DNA from: Neostapfia colusana
Lineage: Eukaryota > Streptophyta > Magnoliopsida > Poales > Poaceae
DNA: 64,000 bases
Assembly (NCBI GenBank): GCA_030760725.1
Contig: JASWHV010000007.1
Span: 24,278,824 to 24,342,823, forward strand
Reading direction: 5' to 3'
The notes under the pieces were generated by a model. It did not search any database. It was not told where the DNA came from and saw only the letters and a program-made list of their open reading frames with translations. This document shows positions 33,536 to 44,214 of this stretch, one piece after another. The translations under genes and the position numbers were made by a program. The first letter of the stretch is position 1; every line of letters begins with the position of its first letter.

Positions 33536-33599
33536 TTTATAATGCTTCTCTATATGAAAATGTGTGCAATGCATGGGAATTAATTTTGAGGGTGTTACA

Positions 33600-36500
33600 A
33601 ACCTACCCCCCTTAAACTGAATCTCGCCCTCGAGATTCGATAGAGTGGAGAATAGATGAGGGAATTCTGCCTTGAGGTCTTCCTCACGCTACCATGTAGT
33701 TTCGGCTTCCGTGTGATGGCTCCAGTGTACCTTGCACCAACGGATCACTTTGTTCCTCGTGACCCTCTCCTTCACGTCCAAGATTTTGACGGGGTGCTCC
33801 GCGTAGGTCAGATCCTCTTGAAGCTCCAGCTCATCCATCGGTACTTGTTCTTCCGGTATTCTTGAGCACTTCTTTAGTTGGGACACGTGAAACACGTCGT
33901 GTACATCGGAGAGGTGTGTTGGCAGCTCTAGTTGATAGGCTACTTCTCCTCACTTTCCCAAAATCTTGAATGGCCCGGTGTAGCGAGGTGCGAATTTGCC
34001 CTTGACGTTGAACCGTCATTGGCCTCGGATAGGTGATACCTTAAGATACACGAAGTCTCCTACTTCGAAAGTCAATTTTCTTCGCCTATTGTCCACATAA
34101 CCTTTTTGTCGTGACTGAGCAGCCTTCAAATTTTCTCGTATTGTTTGGACATGCTATTCAGCGTCTTGCAGCACTTCGGGTCCAAACACTTGGCTCTCTC
34201 CGGTCTCATTCCAGAACAGCGGCCTTCTATACCTTCTACCATACAATGTTTCGAAAGGTGACATCTTCAAGCTGGCTTGGTAGATGTTGTTGTATGAGAA
34301 TTCAGTATACGGCAGGATCCTATCACAACTACGCCCATGTTTCAAGGCGCAAGCTCTCAACATGTCTTCCAAAATTTGATTTGTCCTCTCAGTTTGCCCG
34401 TCAGTTTGCGGGTGATAAGCGGAGCTAAAATCTAGTCGTGTACCCATAGCTTCATGCAGCTTCTTCCAGAATCTGGAGGTAAATTGAGAACCCCGATCTG
34501 GAACTATCCTCTTCGGAACTCCATGGCGACACACGATTTGCTCCATATACAGCTCGTCTAGTTGTGCAACGCTGTACTTGGTTTTAACAGGAAGGAAATG
34601 GGCTGTTTTTGTCAATCGGTCCACGATAACCCAAATAGAGTCGTAACCCGATTGAGTACGTGGCAATCCAACAATGAAATCCATGCTGATGTCTTCCCAT
34701 TTCCACTCAGGTACTTTCAATGGCTGCAACAGTCCAGCGGGTCTTTGATGTTCGGCCTTCACCCATTGGCACGTATTGCATAAGGCAACATATTCAGCTA
34801 TGTCCCTTTTCATACCATCCCACCAATAGCAAGTTTTCAGGTCCTTGTACATCTTGGTACAGCCGGGATGTATGGAATAAGGTGACTCATGTGCCTCCTT
34901 TGATATCTTGTCGCGGATGTGCTTCACGTTAGGCACACAAATCCTTTTCCGTAACCAAAGTGTGCCTTTCTCGTCTTCCTTGAAATCCTTTTATATGCCT
35001 TGTTGGATTCTTTCCTTGATTTCCTTGATTTCCTCATCCGTTGCTTGGCCATCTCGTATCTCTTGTTACAGCGAAGAGTTGAGTTCTATCACTTCCATCT
35101 CATTCAAGAACCCGAGATGTAACCGTTCGAACTCCTTGCGCAGCTCGGGCGGCAGCTCCCGAACCGTGAGTCGGTGACATGCTCCCTTTCGGCTCAACGC
35201 ATCAGCTACTACATTGACCTTTCCGGGGTGATAATTGATTCCAACATCATAATACTTGATGAGTTCCAACCATCGACGTTGCCTCAAATTCAGATCCGTT
35301 TGCGTTAATATATACTTGAGGCATTTGTGATCCGTATAGATCTCACATCGGTGGCCAAGGAGATAATGCCTCCAAATCTTCAAGGCGTGTACCACGGCTG
35401 CAAGTTCCAAGTCATGTGTGGGGTAATTCAGCTCGTGTTTCTTTAGTTGCCTTGATGCATAGGCTACCACTTGTCCTTCTTGCATGAGCACACATCCAAG
35501 CCCTTGTATTGATGTGTCACAATATATGTCGAAGCTCTTGCTCACGTCCGGCAATACCAAAACCGGCGCTGTGGTTAGTCTTTTCTTGAGCTCCTCAAAG
35601 CTTTCTTGGCACATTGGTGTCCACTTAAATGCTTGTCCCTTCATTAGCAATTCAGTCATAGGCTTCGCTATTTCGGAGAAATCCTTGATGAACCGGCGGT
35701 AGTATCCAGCCATCCCAAGGAAACTCCGAGTATCTATTACATTCTGCGGTTGATTCCACTTCAAAATGTCTCCCACTTTTCCGGGATCAACCGATACTCC
35801 TCCCTCGGAGATGATGTGGCCTAGGAATGATATCTCCTGTAGCCAAAATTGACACTTGCTGAACTTGGCATACAATTGATGCTCTCGCAGTTTCTGCAAC
35901 GTCAACCTCAAGTGTTCTTCGTGTTCTTCCTCACTTTTCGAATACACCATGATATCGTCGATGAAAACCACGACGAACTTGTCCTTGTACTCCATGAGGA
36001 CCTTTTTCATGAGTTACATAAAGTATGCGGGTATGTCGGAGGGCTTAATCTTCAGCTGGAAGTATCCTGACCGAAGATCAATCTTGGAGAATATTCGGGC
36101 ATCTTTCATTTGGTCGAACAGGTCCTCTATATGGGGCAGCGGGTATTTATTCTTGATTGTCACCTCATTGAGAGACCTATAATACACACACATCCTATAG
36201 GTCTCGTCCTTCTTGTCTACGAAGAGCACGGGGGCTCCCCATGGTGACGAGCTTGGGCATATAAAACCCTTTTCTAGCTGCTCTTGAATTTGCTTCTTAA
36301 GCTCCACTAGTTCATTAGCGGGCATCCTATATGGCCTTTTCGCTATACGTGCAGCTCCAGGTACTAAATCAATGGCAAATTCAATGTCCCGGTCAGGTGG
36401 CATACCTGGAAGTTCTTCCGGGAACACATCTGAAAATTCTTGAACCACAGGAATGCTTTCCAATGTTGCTTCTTCGACGTGGTTCAATGCTGCCTTCTCG

Positions 36501-38106
36501 GTTGCCGGTTGGGCTGACTCAAACTCAATACGAGTACCGTGCTCATTTGTCAACTGCACGCTCCTCTCAGCATATTGAATCACCCCCGTTGTGCTTGCTT
36601 AACCAATCCATTCCAAGTATTATATCAATCCCTTGGAAATCCAAGACAATAAGGTTGGCAAGAAAGTCTAGCCCCTTATTTTAAGGTTTACTTTCGGACA
36701 TACTATATTAGTCCTCATCTCTCCACCAGGAGAATTAACCAACATAGTGTGTTTCATGTGTGATATGGGCAGATTATACTTGGCAACATACTTGGATGAT
36801 ATGAATGAATGCGATGCTCCAGAATCAAATAAAACAGTGGCTGGGTTGGAGTTGGCAAGGGACATACCAATCACGACGTCCTCAGCTTGTTGTGCTTCCT
36901 CAGCGGAGACATGATTCACGTTGCCACGAGCGTAGTTCTGCTGCCCATGGTTACCTTGCATAGCTCCTCCATTCGGTCGTGGGTTCTATTTTGGTGCGTT
37001 GGTCGGCTGTCCAAGGCCTTTCTTCGGGCACTGACTTGCAAAGTGTCCCGCCTCTCCGCATGAAAAGCATGCTTTGTTGCCCAAAACAGCAGGAATGTTG
37101 GGGCGAGGCTGGTTTTGAGCATAGGAGCCCATGTTGGGACGGGGCGCAGGAGGCAAAGGCATACGAGGTGCTTGCATAACAGGATGTTGCTGCGGTGGTT
37201 GATTAGGGTGAGGTGGATTTGCAGGGCAGAAAGTAGAAGTGGACGAGCCATACTGTGGTGCATCTGGTGGCATGAAACGGGGACGGACATTTCTCCCTTG
37301 TGGCTGGTATGGCATCTTCCTCTTGCCCTCTTGCTCGATCTCAAGGATTTTGCTCTCAACCACTATAGCTTTGTTAACGAGCTTCTGGAAGTTTGCATAA
37401 TCATTGTTGAGCAGCTGAACTTGGATCTCATTGTTCAATCCTCTCATGAACAAGTATCGCTTCCTTTGATCCGAGTTGACATCTTCTGGAGCATACCTTG
37501 ACATCTGCATGAACTTGTTGAGGTACACATTCACGCTCTTCCTTCCTTGGCGGAGATCTTCAAACTCTTGCCTTTTAAGCATCATGACTCCAGCAAGGAC
37601 GTAATGAGAGCGGAAACACTCCTTGAATTCAGCCCAAGTGATAGTCTCCTGGTTGACATTAGCATTGCAAAGAGCGTCCCACCAGTCAGCGGCTGCTCCC
37701 ATAAGTTGGTGCGATGCGAAGAGAACTTTCTCCCGATCATTGCACTGAACAATAGCAAGCTTCTTTTCCATGGACTTCAACCAATCATCAGCCTCCATGG
37801 GATCATTAGCTTGTGCAAAAGTAGGCGGCCTAGTCCTCATGAACTCTCCCAATCTGTTGTGAGCCGGCGGTGGTGGTGGGGGGGTGCAGGAACGGGGTTA
37901 GGATTGTTGTTGTTGTTGGCTTGCAGCTGTCCCAACGTTTGTATCATAGTTTGCATGAGATGGTTCTGCATAGCCATCAACCGTTCAAGGTTGTTTGCAT
38001 CAGCCCCAGGGTTAGCATTTTTAGGAACTTCAACGTTGCCATCCTCTTGTGGTTCATTGTTGCCACGAGCGTTCCTCCTTTGACGGCTGGCGTTTTCCCT
38101 CACCAT
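33600..38106 (-). pseudogene. gag-pol: TEK-2 gag-pol (Tekay), disabled
   Basis: Minus-strand order: Gag start MVRENASRQR (38106), frameshift in the Pro-rich stretch near 37850, Gag body with ADWWDAL and YAPEDVNSDQRK, CCHC knuckle CFSCGEAGHFASQC (about 37045-37085), in-frame TAG at 36986-36988, protease VLFDSGASHSF, frameshift near 36670, RT up to KPSDIP. An in-frame deletion of about two dozen RT residues (the segment with FGLTNAP) follows, then a stop at 36011-36013. Next come FIDDIMVYS, RNase H (IYCDTSIQGLG), stops near 35065 and 34995, integrase (CNTCQ finger half, SMDFIVGLP, PDRGSQF, HPQTDGQTERTNQ), a frame break near 34150, and the chromodomain (33600-33895). Gag-pol is closest to TEK-3 and TEK-4. 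The copy is clearly non-functional. Confidence 0.85.
33619..33638 (-). other. Palindrome upstream of the TEK-2 PPT
   Basis: GAATCTCGCCCTCGAGATTC (8-bp stem, 4-base loop) sits beside the purine tract complement at 33601-33615. Confidence 0.7.
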
Positions 38107-38249
38107 CTATGAGAGAGAGTAGAGTAGAATAGAAAATAGAAGTTTAGATTGATCCCCCAACTATATGCATCAAGGTGTATGAACTAAATATCTTCTTTTA
38201 TTAATTTCAGCCTATATGAGGATGTGAACACATGCCAAAGTATCTCACA
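38107..38249 (-). other. TEK-2 leader between ORF0 and gag (gag-side half)
   Basis: Non-coding. It continues at 62327-62487 across TEK-3. It is alignable with the TEK-3 leader near 58476-58610. The TSD TCACA of TEK-3 is at 38245-38249. Confidence 0.7.
38245..38249. repeat. TSD TCACA of TEK-3 (left copy)
   Basis: The second copy is at 62322-62326. The joined flanks match the uninterrupted leader of TEK-3 (ATCTCACATCTCT at about 58598). Confidence 0.9.
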
Positions 38250-38399
38250 TGTGACGCCCCGGTTCTGTGAGGAACCTAGACTGATGTGTATATGTGCCCA
38301 GGATGTTCATCACACATACACATATAATCCACAAACTGAATTTCAGAATAATACCACGAATAACAGGGTTTATTACAATGTCTCATGAGTCTTAGACTC

Positions 38400-38482
38400 A
38401 TCTTAGCAGCGGAAGTCTTATCTTAGCAGCGGAAGTCTTATTCTAGCAGTGGAAGTCTTATCCTAGCAGCGGAAGTCTTCTA
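38400..38482. repeat. AGCAGCGGAAGTCTTA short tandem repeat
   Basis: Four adjacent copies of a ~20-bp unit TCTTAGCAGCGGAAGTCTTA with single-base changes. The other LTR has about four copies at 59258-59336. Confidence 0.75.
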
Positions 38483-39459
38483 AACTATTGCGGAAGCAAC
38501 TAAGCAGCAGCAGCGGCTCCATCTCTACTCCACAGGCAAGGTTGAGGATAGATTACACGCCTAATACTCCACGTGGTCTTCATAGTACTCCTCTCCTGTT
38601 GCTGAATATGTATGATAATGCAAGGGTGAGTACATGACGTACTCAGCAAGTGCGGAAAGTATGACATGTAGCTTACATCAAGGTAGGTATAAAAAGGCTC
38701 ATTGCATAAAAGCAAAGTTTATTTCTCAAAACACGATAAAAACAGTAACTAGCTTTAAGTAAATGTAATCCCAACATGCACTTAAACATCAACATACCTC
38801 CATCATGATTCACCACTTTTCATACCCCATCCGAACATTTATCTTTCTCAACTTTCCTCATGCTCATGAATACCATCTCGTATTCACTACCATCACATCT
38901 CATATTCAATTCCGTCTCATACCGAGACCAATGCTCATTGCCATGACTCAACAGTCATGCAACCAATCTCATTACCCGGACTCAACAGTCCCGAAAACCA
39001 AATCCAAAGACCAAACCATAACCAAACCAATAACCAAACAAAATATCATCCCAATAACCATCCCATCTAATCATGTGAGTTGTCCAGGCGCTTGTGACCA
39101 TAAGATCGGCTATCATGATAGTTTTACACTTTGCAGAGGTGGCACCACTTTACCCACAAGTTTGTGATTTCGTCACCCGTTGGCGACTGCAGAACCTCTA
39201 TTATACCAGTACACAACCGTCGGTGTATGGTCAAGAGATAACAAAATAGCCTTTACAAAGACGCTACTAGATGTATGGACTCACTAAGGTTTCACCAGCA
39301 GGCTAGAATCTCCAATTCTCCCATCTATGGGCCCCCTCTTGTGTCATGCAGTTCCTAGGGCAGTCCTCTCTCGACTCCCATTCCCCGCGCCTTCCACGGT
39401 CCATAACCATCTAGTAACTTACCTAATTAGTCAGCTAAGCCGCACCAATATTTGGCCTT

Positions 39460-39464
39460 GTGGT
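39460..39464. repeat. TSD GTGGT of TEK-4 (left copy)
   Basis: The second copy is at 51848-51852. The empty-site sequence TTGTGGTGGCACTG is seen intact in the sister LTR near 60312. Confidence 0.9.
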
Positions 39465-39614
39465 TGTGACACCCTCATTTCTGGTTTCAGCATATATTCA
39501 TGTTTTATGAAGAGAAAATATTTTTAAAAAAGTAGGAACAGAGAAAAATATCAAAAGGATAGCCAATAAGAGCCGAATCCAGTTCACCGAGAGCGCTGAA
39601 GACAACTTACCGCG

Positions 39615-40240
39615 GCCCGCTGGCCACGTGGCGTGTTCGGAGCTCATCCCTGCAAAATGGGGAGAGGTCCACCGCTAAACTGGCTACGTGGCAGGCTCGG
39701 GGCTCATCTCCGCAAAGGGGAGAGGTCCGACCCTGTGGGACACGTGTTGACCCCAGACCTAGACTCTGCGGAAGAAGCAAAGGCATTTTCTGCAGGACGC
39801 ATGTCACCTTTGAAGCTAGTCACCACGGAAGTCAGAGGACCAGTCGTGCGGGATACGTGTCGATCTCGGAGCTCACCTCTGAGAGTTCCGGTTCTATCGG
39901 ACACGAGTTGCCACCGGAGCTTATCTCCGGGAGGTGCATCACTGCTGGACACGTGTTAACCTCGGAGCTCGTCTCTGAGAGGAAAGGAAGTCTGGCGCTG
40001 GAGCTACCTCCGGAGAGAGGAAAGGTCCGGCACTGACACGTGGCGTGTGCGGAGCCACCTCCGAATAAGAGAGGAGGTCCCGACCGCCAGGATACGTGGC
40101 GCACGCGGAGCTCACCTCCAAAGGAGAGGGAGGTCTCACTCGCTTGACACGAGGCACCACTGGAGCTCGTCTCTGCGGAAGAGGAGAGACCGGGCCCCGA
40201 TGGACACGTGGAGCTTCCGGAGCTCATCACCGAGGAGGTA
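39615..40240. repeat. G-box minisatellite in the TEK-4 5' LTR
   Basis: About a dozen degenerate units of ~50 bp, each with ACGTG (often CACGTG) followed by an (T/C)CGGAGCTCAT or CTCGTCTC block and a purine-rich GGGGAGAGGTCC-like block. The same array is at 47810-48440 in the 3' LTR. Confidence 0.8.
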
Positions 40241-40420
40241 ACGGGTTCTGGAGCGGTTTTTGGATTCTGTACGCGTAGAAATACCGGTACGGAGAAGAAA
40301 CCAACTCGGATTCCACAATGGTACCGCACCAAATCGACTAGATAAGACTAAGATTCGACGACAATCTGAATAGAACTCTTAGATCGAAGTCCAATCAGAT
40401 TAGGACTCTTCTCTTCCCGA

Positions 40421-40430
40421 TTATAAATAG
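40421..40430 (+). promoter_or_regulatory. TATA box of the TEK-4 5' LTR
   Basis: TTATAAATAG about 180 bp after the G-box array. The 3' LTR copy is at 48622-48630. Confidence 0.65.
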
Positions 40431-42616
40431 AACCCAGAACCTCTGGGCGAAACCACGAACTTCTTATCCAACTCCTAAGCCAACGACTTAAAGCCCTAGC
40501 CTCAACTCGCCGAGAAAGCCATCGCCGGAGTTCAGCAAAGAAGATCGTCGGAAGAGAGCCCAACGATCTGAGAAGGACCCGAGACCGAGGAGGACGTAAG
40601 GTAGGTCTCCAATACCACCTTACAACATCGTTGTGTTTTCTTTGCATCTGTTCTTCGATTCCTTTCGAACAGAAGCTTTCTCGTGGACAGATGACTTGTT
40701 GATCGGGTTGATATAAAGAAAAGGTCATCACCACGTCCACATCTGATCCGAACACCTCTGTTCATCATAAAACCATGCAAGAACACGTACAAGACGACCT
40801 AATAAAACTAAACTGCATTATAGGATAGCATGCATACGCATCATCGCATCTAGTTAAAGTTTGTGCATGATATTGATTGTTATGAATCTTGTATGTGCGT
40901 GATCCTGTATAGCAGGACAAGCTCAGGGAGTTGTCTATGACGAGCTGCAACAACAATGTTTTGAGATCCAAGAGCCACCGGAACCGCAGGAACAAGGCAA
41001 GTGCTCCTTGACCATATTGATCCTATGTTTAAGGTAAAACTGTTTTGTTTTGAAAAAAGGTGTGCGTGCTGAGTCAAACATGATGGGAAACCCTTTTATA
41101 GGAGTTTACTAGCTTTGGTTAAACCACCCTTGTCGCCAGGGATGTTTACGAGTCAGGTATAGTTTTTACTTTTATGCTTCGCTGAGTCCATGGGATTGGG
41201 AAGCGAGATAGATGTGTCTAGCTAACTGCATTCATAATGATAATGAGAAACTGATGTTTTTAATGAACATGGATCGGAGGGAGATCTAGGCAAGCCTGAG
41301 TTTGTGAATGAGGTAGCATGATATGGTGGTTTACTTGCAGTAGATCTAAGGACCGGTTCATGCATGCACATGCCAGGATAACAGTGCCACCACAAGGCCA
41401 AGTATGGGTGCGGCTTAGCTGAGTAATTAGGTAAGTTGCTAGATTGTTATGGACTATGGAAGGCGCAGGGAATGGGAGTCGAGTGAGGACTGCCCTGGGA
41501 ACTGCATGGCACAAGAGGGGGCCCGTGGGTGGGAGAATTGGAGATTCTAGCCTACCGGTGAAACCTTAGTGAGTCCATACATCTAGTAGCCCCTTTGTAA
41601 AGGCTATTTTGTGATATCTTGGCCATACACCGACGGTTGTGCACTGGTATAATGGAGGTTCTGCAGTCGCCGACGGGTGACGAAATCACAAACTTGTGGG
41701 TAAAGAGGTACAAACTCTACAGGGTTCTTAAAACTATCATGATAGCTGAGCTTACGGTCACGAGCGCCTGGGCCATGATAAGTTGGGATGGTTTTTGGGA
41801 GGGTTATTGGATGTGGTCATTGGGATGGTTTTTGGTTATGGTTTAGGACTGTTGAGTTCGGATGATAAGATGGGTTGCATGACTGTTGAGTCATGGCAAC
41901 AAGGTTGGTCTCGGTGGGAGACAAAGTTGTTTTCTGAGATGAAATGGTAGCGAATACGAGATGGTATTCGTGAGATGGTAGAAAATACGAGGAGGTATTC
42001 ATGAGAATGAGGTTGATTGATGACTGGTTATGACATGGAAAGGTAATGAACTTAACAGAGGTACAATTGGTATTTTAATACATGTTGGGATTACATTCAC
42101 TTAAAGATAAGTCGTTGTTTTATCGTGCTTTTGATAAATAACTTTGCTTTTCTGCAAATGAGCCTTTTTATACCTACCTTGCTATGAGCTTCATATCATA
42201 TTTTCCCGCACTTACTGAGTACATCATTGTACTCAAACTTGCATTATTATTTCATCATCAGCAGCAGGAGAAGACTACTATGAAGACCAAGTGGAGCATT
42301 AAGGCGTGTGATCTGTTCTCAACCTTGCCTGTGGGAATGGAATAGAGATGGAGCCATTTGCTGCTTAGATTTGCTTCCGCATTAGTTAAATTGCTTCCGC
42401 ATTAGTTAGAAGACTTTCCGCTGCATAGAAATAAAGACTTCCGCTGTGAGCATGAGTCCAAGACTCATGAGACATTGTAATAAACTCTGTTATTCGTGGT
42501 TATATATATTCTGAATTCAGTTTGTGGAATATATGTGTATGTGTGATGAACATCCTGGGCACACATATGCATTAGTTCTCGGTTCTGTGGTTTTCCACAG
42601 AATTGAGGGCGCCAGA

Positions 42617-42800
42617 GATTGGTATCAGAGTCACGGGTTGACAGTAGGTTACACGCCTAGATAGAAATCATAGATTGATATTAGAGCCACGGGTTGACAG
42701 TGGGTTACACACCTAAATAGGAAACACCGAGTGGTATCAAAAAAACCACAGATAGGGGTAGATTACACACCTAGATACAATCACAGATTGGTATTGGACA
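42617..42800 (+). repeat. PBS and PBS-like array of TEK-4
   Basis: The true PBS TGGTATCAGAGTCA (42620-42633, one change from the standard site) is followed by three or four degenerate repeats of about 50-60 bp. These carry GATTGATATTAGAGCCAC, AGTGGTATCAAAAAAACCAC and GATTGGTATTGGA, separated by GGGTTGACAGT and GTTACACGCCTAGATA blocks. Confidence 0.75.
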
Positions 42801-43134
42801 CAGATTGGTAGCTAAGCCACGCTGACCCAAGGAAGCATCCTAGGACGCTTAGATTGGCCTTGAAACTACCTTGACATTGGAAACCATCCTTGAATAGGAG
42901 TTGTGTGAGCCCTTGTAATGATTGTTTGTGATTATATGCCTAGTGTGAGTTGTGGGACGTCTCAAAACGTTGTCCATATCCACACATAAGTAGGAAGAGG
43001 TGTGAGATGATTCAGCACTTGTTCACATCCTCATATGGGCTGATATATATATAGTCCAACTCACCTTGATGCATATAGTTGAGGGAACTTACCTAATCTT
43101 CTAACATCCTATTCTATGTCGATCTCTCTCATAG
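42801..43134 (+). other. TEK-4 leader without ORF0
   Basis: Non-coding leader between the PBS array and the gag ATG. It shares blocks with the TEK-3 leader and with the gag-side part of the TEK-2 leader. No homologue of ORF0 is seen. Confidence 0.65.
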
Positions 43135-44214
43135 ATGGTGAGAGGAAACGCCGGCCGAAGGAACGTCCGTGACAACCAAGAGGATGGTCACGATGAAGTT
43201 CCTGTTAACCCCGGAGCTGGCGAGAACCACCTGGAACGGTTGATGGCCATGCAAAATCAACTTATGCAAACTATGATCCAAACTTTGGGTCAATTGCAGG
43301 CCAAAAACAACAACCTTGTTCCGGCACCACCGCCACCACCACCGCCGGCTCATAACAGGCTGGGAGAGTTCATGAGGACTCGACCACCCACCTTTGCTCA
43401 AGCCAACGACCCCATGGAAGCTGACGACTGGTTGAAATCCATGGAGAAGAAGCTTGCCATAGTACAGTGCAATGACCGAGAGAAGGTTCTCTTTGCGTCG
43501 CACCAACTTACGGGAGCCGCCGCTGACTGGTGGGATGCTCTGAGCAACGCTCATGTCGACCCGGAGACGATCACTTGGACTGAGTTCAAGGAAAGTTTCC
43601 GCTCTCATTACATTCCTGCTGGTGTAATGATGCTCAAGAGACAGGAGTTCGAAGGTCTCCGCCAAGGACAGAGAAGTGTAAATGAGTACCTCAACAAGTT
43701 CACACAACTGTCCCGGTATGCCCCCGAAGATGTCAACTCAGATCAGAGGAAGCAATACCTGTTCATGAGAGGGTTGAACAACGAGATTCAGGTTCAGCTC
43801 CTCAACAATGACTACGGAAGCTTTCAGAAGCTGGTTGACAAGGCTATAGTGGTTGAAAGCAAGATCCGAGAGATCGAGCGAGAGGGCAAGAGGAAGATGC
43901 CATACCAGCCTCAAGGGAGCAACGTACGACCTCGGTACACGCCCCCAACTATACCGCAGTATGGATCGACCACTCCTGCATACCGCCCTAGTCAGCCACC
44001 ACAGCAACGACCCGTTGCACCAGCACCTCGTGTGCCCATGCCTCCTGTGCCCCGACCTAACGTGGGAGCTCCTGTTCAAAACCCCCGCCCCAACGTACCT
44101 GCTGCCGTAGGCAACAGGGCATGCTTTGCATGCGGGGAAACAGGACACTTCGCGAACCAGTGCCCGAGGAGAGGCCCTGGACAGCAAGGCAACGTGCCCA
44201 AACAGAATCTGTGA
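43135..44214 (+). pseudogene. gag: TEK-4 Gag, ended by a premature stop
   Basis: A 359-aa open stretch: basic start MVRGNAGRRN, helix with MQNQLMQTMIQTLGQLQ, Pro run, Gag body with ADWWDAL and YAPEDVNSDQ, Pro/Gln linker, and a CCHC knuckle CFACGETGHFANQC near the end. It stops at TGA 44212-44214, where the related elements read on into protease in the same frame. The protein would form the particle shell and bind RNA. The Gag part itself is intact. Confidence 0.85.

Larger units (their letters stand above)
31166..33599 (-). repeat. TEK-2 3' LTR, main segment
   Basis: Continues the LTR begun at 18305 after the TEK-1 insertion. Combined length is about 2.8 kb. Ends GGTGTTACA next to the PPT. 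It contains a GC-rich block with short GGCGGGGCTCGACGAC-type repeats (about 32825-32965), homopolymer runs G12 (32977-32988) and C12 (33200-33211), a minus-strand TATA box (TTATAAATAG, 33081-33090) and the CCATTTCTAT minisatellite. Confidence 0.8.
38250..39464 (-). repeat. TEK-3 3' LTR, U5-side segment
   Basis: Begins TGTGACGCCCCGG on the plus strand and is interrupted by TEK-4 inside the sequence GGCCTTGTGGTGGCACTG. Contains the hairpin TGAGTACATGACGTACTCA at 38627-38645. Confidence 0.85.
39465..42616 (+). repeat. 5' LTR of TEK-4
   Basis: Starts TGTGACACCCTC. U3 carries the G-box array, then a TATA box (TTATAAATAG, 40421), then an R/U5 homologous to TEK-2, TEK-3 and TEK-5. Hairpin TGAGTACATCATTGTACTCA at 42216-42235. 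Confidence 0.9.
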
